The translations under genes were made by a program, and so were the position numbers. The notes below the pieces were generated by a model, which saw nothing but the letters and a program-made list of their open reading frames with translations, was not told the origin of the DNA and ran no database searches. Of a stretch of 43,121 nt of DNA, positions 1-7,647 are shown piece by piece (position 1 is the stretch's first letter; every line of letters starts with the position of its first letter). The DNA comes from Hyphomicrobiales bacterium (GTDB lineage Bacteria; Pseudomonadota; Alphaproteobacteria; Rhizobiales; Devosiaceae): the NCBI GenBank assembly GCA_015490455.1, contig WFXU01000037.1, forward strand, positions 1-43,121, read 5' to 3'.

Positions 1-195
1 CGGGCGGCTACTAACATCGGTTGCAACAAAGATTTGGCTTTGCCAAGCGTGACAGATTGTTTAACCCTAGTATAAACTCAAAAGTCCACACCCCACATTC
101 ACCCTCCCGGTCACTTCACAATACTCCACAATCATCTATCCCCGACCATTCACCCTACGAACGCACCCTGCACCTCTCCCAAAACCACGCCCCAC

Positions 196-446
196 AATCG
201 AATAACTCAACTTACCGGAATAAAATACCACCCCTACTTTGTAAAACAAAGAACTTTGAAACATTATAATTATGAACTAATATTGTAAGTAATAAATGGC
301 GAGGGCTGGGCATTGGCGTGGAAAGAAGGAAAAGCAAGGCTAATTGGGAAAAAGCGCTCTCGCTTCCAACCATTCTTACTCCAAAACCATATCCCAATTG
401 CCTACAATCATTCCCCAAAAATTACTCCTAAAACCATCCCCCCACA
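196..446 (+). repeat. Dispersed repeat, left copy
   Basis: About 250 bp matching 42870-43121 in the same orientation, with roughly a dozen scattered substitutions and one or two single-base indels. It begins near AATAACTCAACTT, passes through the CTTTG/CAAAG core and an AT-rich segment (TTGAAA, a 16-bp gap, then TAATAT, which could be a promoter), then a G-rich segment, then a C-rich segment. A more diverged match continues leftwards through the C-rich array, where both copies share CCATTCACCCT. The copies are about 42.7 kb apart with core genes between them, so they are dispersed repeats and not the ends of one mobile element. Confidence 0.85.
236..258. repeat. CTTTG/CAAAG core repeat, copy 1
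   Basis: A 23-nt core built as ACTTTG, then TAAAA, CAAAG, AA, CTTTG. The middle CAAAG can pair with either flanking CTTTG, giving two mutually exclusive small hairpins. Copies at 537-559, 950-972 and 42911-42933 differ only at one T/C position. Confidence 0.8.
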
Positions 447-536
447 CATTCACACAACCACCCCCTACAATATCACCTCCAAAACCACCCCCTACAATCA
501 AATAACTCAACTTGGCGTAGTAAATATACTACTCCT

Positions 537-559
537 ACTTTGCAAAACAAAGAACTTTG
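537..559. repeat. CTTTG/CAAAG core repeat, copy 2
   Basis: Second copy of the core, 301 bp after the first. It is preceded by the same AATAACTCAACTT block (from about 499) but followed by unrelated sequence. Confidence 0.8.
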
Positions 560-752
560 TTTTTCGGCAGTTAGAGTAGATAATAGGTAATTAAATGCAA
601 GGATGAAGAGCAAGATAAGTCGCTCTAAATAATAAAGGGATACCATAATAACTTGCGCTATAGTTTAGTTTCCAGCCATAAACTATTCACCACACGTCCA
701 AAAATTTAATTCACCTTCATTAACCTACTGATTTTACTACATATTCGCCGAA

Positions 753-770
753 CCGTACCGTACGGTACGG
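753..770. repeat. Perfect 18-bp palindrome
   Basis: CCGTACCGTACGGTACGG equals its own reverse complement. Each half contains a CCGTA direct repeat. It is much more GC-rich than its surroundings. It could be a protein-binding site or a cruciform/hairpin. No gene is adjacent, so no target can be named. Confidence 0.85.
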
Positions 771-814
771 CAATTATTAGCATATATCAATAGGTTAGCG
801 GTGGGTGTATTGGT

Positions 815-905
815 TTTATAAGGGGTCAGAAGCCTGAAATCAGAAGTCATAAGTCGGAAGGTGGGAATCAGAAGCCTGAAATCAAAAGGTGAAAGCAGGG
901 AATCG
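815..905 (+). repeat. Purine-rich short degenerate repeats
   Basis: A run of units of about 7-9 nt such as TCAGAAG, TCGGAAG and CTGAAA. It includes a longer direct repeat, TCAGAAGCCTGAAATCA, near 825 and again near 868. The same kind of sequence occurs at about 1036-1060, 8255-8290 (minus strand) and 42566-42612. It resembles short tandem repeat tracts of intergenic DNA. It is non-coding as far as can be seen. Confidence 0.7.
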
Positions 906-949
906 GAGGACAGAATTTGCAAGGAAATTGGAATTAATATACTATTTTT

Positions 950-972
950 ACTTTGCAAAACAAAGAACTTTG
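950..972. repeat. CTTTG/CAAAG core repeat, copy 3
   Basis: Third copy of the core. It is followed to about 1035 by a diverged version of the AT-rich and G-rich part of the 196-446 repeat, and then runs into the MITE-like fragment at 1036, so two repeat families abut or are nested here. Confidence 0.75.
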
Positions 973-1035
973 AAGCGTGTTATAATATGTAATGTGCAAA
1001 TATTGGAAGTTATAAACAGCAAGGGCGAGGGAGTA

Positions 1036-1177
1036 AGTCGGAAATCAAAGGTCGGAAGACGCAAAATATCCATCAAAATTGCAAGAAAACTGCACATTAA
1101 AAGCAAAATCTTGCAATATTAAATGCTCAAAAGGAGTGAAATATCAAAAATATCAATATATTAAAAATTCTTCACGG
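1036..1177 (+). repeat. MITE-like element, copy with one end
   Basis: The body matches the minus strand of 8148-8314 closely, sharing for example the block around TTGCAATATTAAATGCTC and AAAAGGAG. Its right end (1150-1177) matches the inverted terminal repeat of that element at about 25 of 28 positions. The left terminus is missing, replaced by another repeat. It lies just downstream of the 3' end of pleD. Confidence 0.75.
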
Positions 1178-1241
1178 GGGACTTACATATATTTATGCAA
1201 AATTCTTCTATCATTCTGTGAGATTTAATATGAGGTGTCCT

Positions 1242-2609
1242 TTAGGCCGCAGCAAAATGCACCCGATTCCTACCCTCATTTTTGGCTCTATAAAGTGCCA
1301 TATCAGCCCGCTTTAACAGGGAATGGGGATTGTCTTCAATCTGATTAAGAGAAATACCAATACTAACAGTGATGGGTATTTTTAAGCCATTTCCGGCATC
1401 AAATAGCGATTTTTCAACCGCAAAACGCACTCTTTCCCCGACAATTTGCGCATTTGTCTTATCAATATCGGGCATAAGAACAACAAATTCCTCCCCCCCA
1501 TATCTACAGGGCAAATCCGCGCCACGAATATTTCTTTGAATCCTATTGGCAAATTCAACCAAAATTTTATCACCAACATCATGCCCATATTTATCATTAA
1601 CATTTTTGAAATAATCAATATCAAGCATCATAACGGCCATTTTCCTTTGTTGCTGGCTGGCCTTTTTTAACAATAACTCTAAATGACGATCAAAATAGCG
1701 CCTATTATAAAGCCCGGTTAATTCGTCAATAATAGCCAATTGCATAGTGTTGGAAACACTATCACGCAGCTCCTTTGCATAGCGAAAACGCCGCAATTGT
1801 GTTCTTACCCGCGCTATTAATTCATTTTGCTCAACCGGGCGTAAAATATAATCATTTACTCCCAATTCAAGCGCGCGAATTATTTTTGGCCTATCCTCCT
1901 CATTTGCTATTAGAACAATTGGGACATTTTTTCCCTGCTCCAAAGTTCTTAATTGAGAGCTTATGCGCAATGGATCATATCCTTCCATCGCCATTGACAT
2001 AATAACCAGTTCATATGGATTATCAGCCATTTGCGTGACAATATCTAAAGGGTTAGATAAAATATCCACCTCATAATTTGCAATAAGCACATCGCTTATT
2101 TTTTGCGCATGGCGTAAATCAGTATCAACTACTAAAATTTTCGCTCCATCTATGGTGATAGAGTCCATAACTCTATCTGCTTCTTCCATATCTATTTGCT
2201 GTTTTGTGGTTGCGCGCGCGCGTAATTCGTCAGTTAGAGCTTTAAGGCGAACTAGGCTCTTTACCCTTGCCATTAATTGCACCACATCAAAGGGTTTGGT
2301 CAGAAAATCATCGGCTCCTGCCTCTAATCCTGCAATTCTGTCAGAAGGTTGATCTAAGGCTGTGACCATTATTACGGGAATATGATGGGTGCGCGGGTTG
2401 GATTTGAGCCGCCGGCAGACTTCAAATCCGTCCATATTGGGCATCATAACATCAAGCAAAACTATATCTATTTCGCCATTTTCGCAAATTTTTAGCGCTT
2501 CCGCACCAGAAAGAGCAGTCTGCACGACAAAATATTCCGCCGAAAGACGTGTCTCTAATAATTTTAGATTTACTTCAATATCGTCTACTATAAGTACTCT
2601 TGCGGTCAT
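1242..2609 (-). CDS. pleD: PleD-type diguanylate cyclase response regulator
   Basis: This protein makes the second messenger cyclic di-GMP from two GTP and links it to cell-cycle phosphorelays at the pole. The 455-aa architecture matches PleD of Caulobacter: a receiver domain (about 3-118, phosphoacceptor Asp53 in LLDVMMP), a second receiver (about 155-270) and a C-terminal GGDEF domain (about 285-450). The active-site motif is GGEEF, preceded by RGAD, the RxxD inhibitory site for product feedback. The second receiver has a Met/Ser stretch where the phosphorylated Asp would be, so it is a non-phosphorylated adaptor, as in the family. The ATG start has AGGA upstream. divK ends 21 nt before it, so the two genes are probably one operon. 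Confidence 0.95.
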   Translation of the reverse strand: MTARVLIVDDIEVNLKLLETRLSAEYFVVQTALSGAEALKICENGEIDIVLLDVMMPNMDGFEVCRRLKSNPRTHHIPVIMVTALDQPSDRIAGLEAGADDFLTKPFDVVQLMARVKSLVRLKALTDELRARATTKQQIDMEEADRVMDSITIDGAKILVVDTDLRHAQKISDVLIANYEVDILSNPLDIVTQMADNPYELVIMSMAMEGYDPLRISSQLRTLEQGKNVPIVLIANEEDRPKIIRALELGVNDYILRPVEQNELIARVRTQLRRFRYAKELRDSVSNTMQLAIIDELTGLYNRRYFDRHLELLLKKASQQQRKMAVMMLDIDYFKNVNDKYGHDVGDKILVEFANRIQRNIRGADLPCRYGGEEFVVLMPDIDKTNAQIVGERVRFAVEKSLFDAGNGLKIPITVSIGISLNQIEDNPHSLLKRADMALYRAKNEGRNRVHFAAA

Positions 2610-2630
2610 AAAAAATCCTGAAAAAATATA

Positions 2631-3005
2631 TTAATCTGCTGGTCCAATATATTTCTCAATAGTTGCTAAAAAATGAGGAACCGAAATAGGCTTGGCAATA
2701 TATCCATCACAACCGCTATTTAATATTCTCTCCTCATCCCCCTTCATTGCAAAGGCCGTAACGGCTATTACCGGAATAGAGGCTGTATCTTCACTTTCCT
2801 TAAGCCATTGAGTAACAGTTAAACCAGAAACTTCGGGCAATTGAATATCTATCAAAATGAGATCAGGTTGGTGGTTTTTTGCCAATTCTAATGCATCCAT
2901 GCCGTTACGAGTCTGGATAGTTTGATATCCTTTGGATTGGACAAGATCGTTAAATAGCTTCATATTAAGCTCATTATCCTCCACAATCATAATAGTCTTA
3001 GCCAT
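2631..3005 (-). CDS. divK: DivK-type single-domain response regulator
   Basis: Single receiver domain of 124 aa that, in alphaproteobacteria, is phosphorylated by PleC/DivJ-type histidine kinases and controls asymmetric division through the CtrA pathway. The sequence shows the acidic pocket (VEDNE near the N terminus), phosphoacceptor Asp53 in LIDIQLP, the conserved Thr in VTAF and the Lys in YIAKPIS. There is no output domain, and the length fits the family. AAGGAT precedes the ATG. It is first of two genes with pleD, the classic divK-pleD arrangement. The upstream gap (3006-3112) is shared with the divergent DUF3572 gene and should hold both promoters. Confidence 0.95.
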   Translation of the reverse strand: MAKTIMIVEDNELNMKLFNDLVQSKGYQTIQTRNGMDALELAKNHQPDLILIDIQLPEVSGLTVTQWLKESEDTASIPVIAVTAFAMKGDEERILNSGCDGYIAKPISVPHFLATIEKYIGPAD

Positions 3006-3112
3006 TTAACTATCCTTGTTGCAACCACTTATATGCTAGGTTAGTGGTATAATTAACATAAAAGCGTTACGAAAGTTCAAACTTTAAGAAACGAGGTTTA
3101 ATATAAAAAATA

Positions 3113-3379
3113 ATGAATAATTCCCTAAAATTTGAACAATATGCAAATGCCTGTCTTTCCTATCTGATTGCTGATCCTTATGAGTTAAATAACTTTATGA
3201 AACTTTCTGGCTATGATGCTGATATGTTAAGAAATAATCTTGCAACAAAATCATTTAAGAAGGGTTTAATTGATTATTTTGCTACAAATGAACAACAATT
3301 ATTAGCAATGTGCACTCTGGAAAATATTGATGCGCAAGAATTTATAAATTTTTGGCAAAAATTAGAGAACTTTTCCTGA
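3113..3379 (+). CDS. DUF3572 family protein
   Basis: Small soluble protein of 88 aa, predicted mostly helical. It resembles the DUF3572 family, which is found beside divK or dinB in many Rhizobiales; no molecular function is known. Supporting features are the N-terminal ANACLSYLIADPYELNNFMKLSGYD stretch (split here only for naming: ANACLSYLIADPYEL, then NNFMKLSGYD) and a C-terminal EFINFWQKLE-type helix. The start is the first ATG. A GAGG lies upstream but further away than usual. A perfect inverted repeat, GCGAAATTATTTCGC, lies downstream at 3398-3412 without a T tract. Confidence 0.8.
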   Translation: MNNSLKFEQYANACLSYLIADPYELNNFMKLSGYDADMLRNNLATKSFKKGLIDYFATNEQQLLAMCTLENIDAQEFINFWQKLENFS

Positions 3380-3431
3380 TTAGATTACATCATTTGAGCG
3401 AAATTATTTCGCCGCCAAAGCGCTAAACACA

Positions 3432-3492
3432 CTATGCAATATTTTATTTCCAATATTTTATTTCTATGTAATATTCCCTTCTATGCAATATT
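3432..3492 (+). repeat. Short direct repeats around the dinB start
   Basis: CTATGCAATATT occurs at 3432-3443 and 3481-3492, with a one-base variant (CTATGTAATATT) at 3464-3475 and a related CAATATTTTATTT between them. The last copy contains the dinB start codon. No Shine-Dalgarno sequence and no alphaproteobacterial LexA box (GTTC-N7-GTTC or GAAC-N7-GAAC) is visible here. Confidence 0.6.
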
Positions 3493-4763
3493 TATGTAGA
3501 GATTGCACAAAATTATTAAATATAAATCAAATTCCCTCCCGTTGTGGGGAATGCGGCTCTCCGCGTATTTTAGCGCATGAAGAGTTAGAAGAATTAAATA
3601 TTGCCCATTTTGATTGTGACAGTTTTTTTGCTTCTGTAGAAAAGCGGGATAATAAAGAACTAATAGATAAGCCGGTAATTATCGGCGGGGGTAAACGCGG
3701 GGTGGTTGCAACCTGTTGCTATATTGCCCGCCAAAGCGGCATTCATTCGGCCATGCCAATAATGAAAGCAAAGAAATTATGTCCTAATGCTGTAATTATA
3801 CCGCCAAACATGGCTAAATATAAATATGTGAGCAAGCAAATTTTTGCTCTTATGCAGCCCCTTACCCCTCTTTTTGAGCCTCTTTCTATTGATGAAGGTT
3901 TTTTGGATTTTTCTGGGACAAGAAAATTGCATAAAGCGTGCGCCGCGCAAATTTTAGCAAAAATTGCCCTAAAAATAGAAGAACAAATTGGAGTAAGCAT
4001 ATCAGTCGGTCTGAGCCATAATAAATTTTTGGCAAAACTTGCTTCTGATCTGGATAAACCACGCGGATTTAGCATAATTGGCAAAAAAGAAGCTAAGCAA
4101 TTTCTCGCCCCCCTACCAATTAGTCAAATTTATGGCGTTGGTAAAAAATTTGCTGCCAAATTAAAAAAAGATGGCTTTATCAATATTGGTCAGTTGCAAA
4201 AATATCCCAAAAGCGAACTGATTAAGAATTATGGGGAATTGGGCGCCACTTTGGCCGATCTTGCACGCGCAAAAGATAGGCGAAGGGTTAAGAGCGAGAG
4301 AAAAGTAAAATCCGTTAGCACTGAAATTACTTTTTCAACCGACATAGCCGATTTTTCTACCCTTTCAACCATTTTATTAGAACTGGCCGAAAGAGTTTCT
4401 TTCAGATTGAAACAAAAACGGCTTATTGGCGATATAATAACATTAAAATTAAAGTCAGCTAATTTTGAATTAAGAACCAGAGCAAAACATATTTCTTTTC
4501 CGACCCACTTTGCGCACATAATTTATGAAATTGGCGAACAATTATTGGCAAAGGAAGTTGATGGAACAAATTTTCGCCTAATCGGAATTGGGGTTAGCTC
4601 TCTGCTGAGCGGAATTGGGGAAATTCCCTCTGATCTATTGGAGCCAAAAATTTACAAAAAAGCAAAAATTGAGAGGGCAATGGATATTTTACACGAAAAA
4701 TTTGGTAAAAAAGCGCTGATACGTGGAAAACTCTACCAAATAGAAGATAAGTTGGATATATAG
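3483..4763 (+). CDS. dinB: DNA polymerase IV (Y-family) with N-terminal zinc ribbon
   Basis: Error-prone translesion DNA polymerase of 426 aa. The Y-family core starts at about residue 40. HFDCDSFFASVE carries the first metal-binding Asp44, and SIDEGFLDF carries the catalytic Asp-Glu pair. The helix-hairpin-helix region (IYGVGKKFAAKL) and a little-finger domain follow. The N terminus adds about 35 residues with Cys5, Cys8, Cys21 and Cys24, a probable zinc ribbon also seen in Rhizobiales Pol IV. The ATG at 3483 keeps the whole ribbon but has no clear ribosome binding site. DUF3572 lies upstream on the same strand, 103 bp away, as is usual in the order. Regulation is not evident. Confidence 0.93.
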   Translation: MQYLCRDCTKLLNINQIPSRCGECGSPRILAHEELEELNIAHFDCDSFFASVEKRDNKELIDKPVIIGGGKRGVVATCCYIARQSGIHSAMPIMKAKKLCPNAVIIPPNMAKYKYVSKQIFALMQPLTPLFEPLSIDEGFLDFSGTRKLHKACAAQILAKIALKIEEQIGVSISVGLSHNKFLAKLASDLDKPRGFSIIGKKEAKQFLAPLPISQIYGVGKKFAAKLKKDGFINIGQLQKYPKSELIKNYGELGATLADLARAKDRRRVKSERKVKSVSTEITFSTDIADFSTLSTILLELAERVSFRLKQKRLIGDIITLKLKSANFELRTRAKHISFPTHFAHIIYEIGEQLLAKEVDGTNFRLIGIGVSSLLSGIGEIPSDLLEPKIYKKAKIERAMDILHEKFGKKALIRGKLYQIEDKLDI

Positions 4764-4785
4764 CAATTAAATAATGGAGGAAGGA

Positions 4786-5262
4786 ATGAGCCACACTCAG
4801 AATAAAGGCGATGCCTATGATAGGTTGGCAATGTTTGGCTATGAGTTAAGCGCCCCAAACGCTCCTGCGGCAAATTATATAGCGGTCGCAAAATCGGCCG
4901 CTCATTTATTTATTTCCGGGCAATTATCAGCCAATCAGGAGGGAATAATTCGTGGCACATTGGGCAAAGATATGAATATTGAACAGGGACAAATAGCCGC
5001 CCGTCATTGCGCTCTTTCCATTCTTTCCCAAATTGCTTATTCAGCCAATATAAATCTTAACAATATTAAAAAAATTGTAAAAATTACGGTCTTAGTCAAT
5101 TCTTTACCCTCATTTTTGGATCACCATTTGGTTGCAAATGGCGCTTCTGACTTATTTGTTAGCGTGCTTGGAGAAAAGGGAAAACACGCTCGTGCGGCCT
5201 TTGGGGTTAGTTCATTACCGCTTGGTGCTGCTGTTGAAATTGAAGCAATTATAGAGGTTTAA
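4786..5262 (+). CDS. RidA family protein (YjgF/YER057c/UK114)
   Basis: Predicted small trimeric cytosolic enzyme of the RidA superfamily, whose founding members hydrolyse reactive enamine/imine intermediates. At 158 aa it is longer than canonical RidA (about 130) and belongs to the YjgH/TdcF-like relatives with an extended N terminus (YDRLAMFGYELSAPNAPAANY). The core shows LFISGQL, CALSILSQI and a C-terminal RAAFGVSSLPLGAAVEIEA-type strand. The conserved Arg of canonical RidA corresponds to RAAFGV, so an active site is possible but substrate preference is not determined. The start at 4786 was chosen because GGAGGAAGG lies just upstream; an earlier in-frame ATG at 4774 would lie before that signal. 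Four bases separate it from the next gene. Confidence 0.88.
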   Translation: MSHTQNKGDAYDRLAMFGYELSAPNAPAANYIAVAKSAAHLFISGQLSANQEGIIRGTLGKDMNIEQGQIAARHCALSILSQIAYSANINLNNIKKIVKITVLVNSLPSFLDHHLVANGASDLFVSVLGEKGKHARAAFGVSSLPLGAAVEIEAIIEV

Positions 5263-5266
5263 CTTA

Positions 5267-6034
5267 ATGAATATGCGCCAGGAAATATTAAAAGTGCTAA
5301 ATAGACCCGTTGCCCATAGGGGTCTGCACAATTCTAAAAATGGAATTATTGAAAACTCATCCAGCGCCTTTGCTGCCGCTATTAGTAAAAATTACGCAAT
5401 TGAATGTGATTTGCAGCTTAGTAAAGATGGCGTTCCGATGGTTTTTCACGATGAGACACTTGATAGAATTACCGACAAAAGCGGTAAAATTTATGATTTT
5501 AACGCCAAAGAATTGCGAAAAATTCCACTAAGCAATAGTAAAAATAATGATAAAATTCTTCAATTCACAGAATTACTAACACAAATTGATGGACGGGTTG
5601 TTCTGGCGGTTGAATTAAAGCCACAGGGCAATAAAGAGAGAAATGAATTATTGGCAAAAAAGGCAGTTGCGGCGATTAAAAATTATTCTGGCGCAATTGC
5701 CTTTATTTCTTTTGTGCCGGAAATTTTGCAATATTGCAAAAAATTTGGTTTTAACGGGCCAATCGGAATAATTGTAGCAAAATTTGATAGTAAAGCTGCC
5801 AAAGAAAAAATTCCACCCTTAAAACGCTTTATTTTGCGCAATATGTTGCATTATCCAATTACCAGATTTGACTTTTTAGATGTAGATCATAAGGCATTAG
5901 ATTTGTTATCGGTTAGAATATTTAGAAAATTTGGTTTTCCCATTGCTTGCTGGACTGTAACCAGCCAGCAAGAGGCAGATGAAGCCCTTAAATATTGCGA
6001 TCAAATAGCATTTGAAAATTTTATACCAAAATAA
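5267..6034 (+). CDS. Glycerophosphodiester phosphodiesterase family protein
   Basis: Hydrolyses glycerophosphodiesters to glycerol-3-phosphate and an alcohol, feeding phospholipid turnover. The 255-aa protein is a single GDPD TIM barrel. The catalytic pair of histidines appears in AHRGLHN and MVFHDETLDR. Metal ligands appear in ENSSSAF and ECDLQLSKDG, and the late Glu in VELKPQG. It lacks a signal peptide, so it is cytosolic, unlike periplasmic GlpQ. It starts 4 nt after the RidA gene and GAGG overlaps the end of that gene, so the two are co-transcribed. The pairing is common in Rhizobiales. In-frame ATGs at 5267 and 5273 are both usable. Confidence 0.9.
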   Translation: MNMRQEILKVLNRPVAHRGLHNSKNGIIENSSSAFAAAISKNYAIECDLQLSKDGVPMVFHDETLDRITDKSGKIYDFNAKELRKIPLSNSKNNDKILQFTELLTQIDGRVVLAVELKPQGNKERNELLAKKAVAAIKNYSGAIAFISFVPEILQYCKKFGFNGPIGIIVAKFDSKAAKEKIPPLKRFILRNMLHYPITRFDFLDVDHKALDLLSVRIFRKFGFPIACWTVTSQQEADEALKYCDQIAFENFIPK

Positions 6035-6174
6035 CCCATACCCAAAAATGAGTATTTATTGCCGCTATTCTAAGTAGAAAACCACGATATTATTTAGCCA
6101 AAATATGGTTTATAAGCACCATAGTAGATGATATTATCAGAATTCATTGCAACTATGGGGATGGAGGGAATAAA

Positions 6175-7527
6175 ATGACATCAATAATGGATTTATATAT
6201 CCAATCAACTCCTACAAATACCATAATAAATAGTTCAGCCAACAGGTTTGAGGATAATATCAGTGCGCAGAGAAATATTGGAATCAATTCGGCAGATATA
6301 TCGGGTTCAAGCCAAAATTATCGCAACTATATTGTAAAACCAGGAGATAGTTTAAGTGCTATTGCCAAGCGTGAATATGGCAGTTTTGAACATTATAAAT
6401 TAATAGTTGCTCTAAACCCGCAAATTAAAAATCCTGATAGAATAAATGTTGGAGATGTAATTAAACTTCCCGCTAAAAATACTGCGCAAAATATAAATGC
6501 ACCAACTGCCAATATAAATATGCGGGCAGGTAATAATGTAGGCAATAATATTGCCAGCGTTTATACTGTAAAACCGGGTGATAGTTTAAGTGCCATTGCG
6601 CAGGATAAACTTGGCTCCGTCAAAAAATTGCCTGAACTTTTGAGAGCTAATCCGCAAATTAAAAATCCCGATTATATTACTGTTGGTCAAAAAATTAATA
6701 TTCCGGCCGCTGATGGTGGCGATATTTCATCAAGCAAAAGTCTAAATATTGGCCTAGATAGAGAAAGCCAATATTCCATATCCAATAGGCCCGCGCAAAC
6801 TGGCATGAATCACACCAAACCCTCTGATAATGGGCAAGATAAAGCAAAATCTAAAATAGGTAACGATACAAAAGTCACTATTGATATAAACCAAAGAACA
6901 AGGGAATGGGTAGACCCAGCTAGTCAAACTATCACGCCCTCAGTCACGTTAAAAACTAAAATTTCACCCAATGTCAGCGCAACTGCATCTTATGGCTCAT
7001 GGGTAAGTAAACAAAATGGCCCAAATGATTATATAAGAGTTGGGCTAGGCTGGAAGGGAGAAAAAGGCTTAAGTGTTGGAGCAAGCGCGGAACTTTCTGA
7101 AAAATCGCAAGAAACCAAATATATAGGCACCGTTTCATATAATAATCCGGATGTTGGCAGCGTAAATCTTTATGCCAAAACCGATGGAAGGAGAATAGCT
7201 GATATTGCCATAAAGCCAGCTTTTGGCGAAGATGATTTAAGGTTTGGAACCAGATGGACTAGAAATGATATAGACACTCCAAATAGGGAAGAATTTAGAA
7301 TCTATGCTAGGGATAATCTTATTAAGAATGATAGGTTTAGATTGAGCGCAGAAGCTGGCATGTTAAGTGCCGAAAATAATAATGGTGAGGTGAATAGTTT
7401 CCCCTATATAAAGGCCGGCGCCAGCTTAAGCCTATCTGACAGAATCAAACTATATGCTAATGCCGAAAATAAGACCGAAAATGCTGATGAACTGTTTACA
7501 AAAATAGGCATTAAATATAATTTCTAG
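6175..7527 (+). CDS. Double-LysM protein with probable C-terminal beta-barrel
   Basis: A 450-aa protein not recognised as any named gene. Two LysM domains are clear at about 51-99 and 129-177. Both carry VKPGDSLSAIA and NPQIKNPD, with near-identical spacing, so they probably duplicated recently. LysM binds the glycan of peptidoglycan. A Ser/Asn-rich linker (178-230) leads to about 220 residues of alternating polar and apolar strands with Gly/Asn turns. The last residues are IGIKYNF, ending in Phe like the C-terminal signal of BAM-inserted outer-membrane barrels. About 12-14 strands can be counted by eye. There is no signal peptide: the first 50 residues are polar. GGATGGAGGG precedes the ATG, so the start is secure. 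A tether between wall and outer membrane is inferred. Weak stem arms downstream are TTCCAG 7539-7544 and CTGGAA 7558-7563. Confidence 0.75.
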   Translation: MTSIMDLYIQSTPTNTIINSSANRFEDNISAQRNIGINSADISGSSQNYRNYIVKPGDSLSAIAKREYGSFEHYKLIVALNPQIKNPDRINVGDVIKLPAKNTAQNINAPTANINMRAGNNVGNNIASVYTVKPGDSLSAIAQDKLGSVKKLPELLRANPQIKNPDYITVGQKINIPAADGGDISSSKSLNIGLDRESQYSISNRPAQTGMNHTKPSDNGQDKAKSKIGNDTKVTIDINQRTREWVDPASQTITPSVTLKTKISPNVSATASYGSWVSKQNGPNDYIRVGLGWKGEKGLSVGASAELSEKSQETKYIGTVSYNNPDVGSVNLYAKTDGRRIADIAIKPAFGEDDLRFGTRWTRNDIDTPNREEFRIYARDNLIKNDRFRLSAEAGMLSAENNNGEVNSFPYIKAGASLSLSDRIKLYANAENKTENADELFTKIGIKYNF

Positions 7528-7647
7528 CTAGTTACTCCTTCCAGCTTTCTGAACCATCTGGAAATTATTCAACAAATAATGTTAGGCCATTGCTAAAATA
7601 TTATTTTTCTTATTAGAATATTTTGGAAAATTATTTTGGAGAGGCAA

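Larger units (their letters stand above)
1..1241. repeat. Gene-free, repeat-packed region
   Basis: No reading frame here has a convincing ribosome binding site or a recognisable product. The stretch is a mosaic of degenerate repeats. C-rich, pyrimidine-biased arrays lie at about 80-200 and 405-505. A conserved CTTTG/CAAAG core occurs at 236-258, 537-559 and 950-972. An AT-rich, promoter-like segment follows the core at 255-290. Purine-rich short repeats lie at 815-905 and 1035-1060, and a MITE-like fragment at 1036-1177. An 18-bp palindrome sits at 753-770. The long open frames on either strand are by-products of the skewed composition. Confidence 0.8.

Noticed and set aside
292-345. Mini-frame starting ATGGCGAGG in the dispersed repeat, with an SD-like GGAAG in the right-hand copy
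   Set aside because: The peptide is 12-15 aa, ends at different stops in the two copies, and the third copy has lost the ATG.
212-418. A 68-aa minus-strand frame that recurs as a 70-aa frame at 42881-43093
   Set aside because: The two share most residues because the DNA is repeated. Several of the base differences I compared change residues, no ribosome binding site is present, and the third diverged copy does not keep the frame.
1-600. CRISPR array
   Set aside because: The repeats are degenerate, unevenly spaced (301, 413 bp) and no cas gene is in the window.
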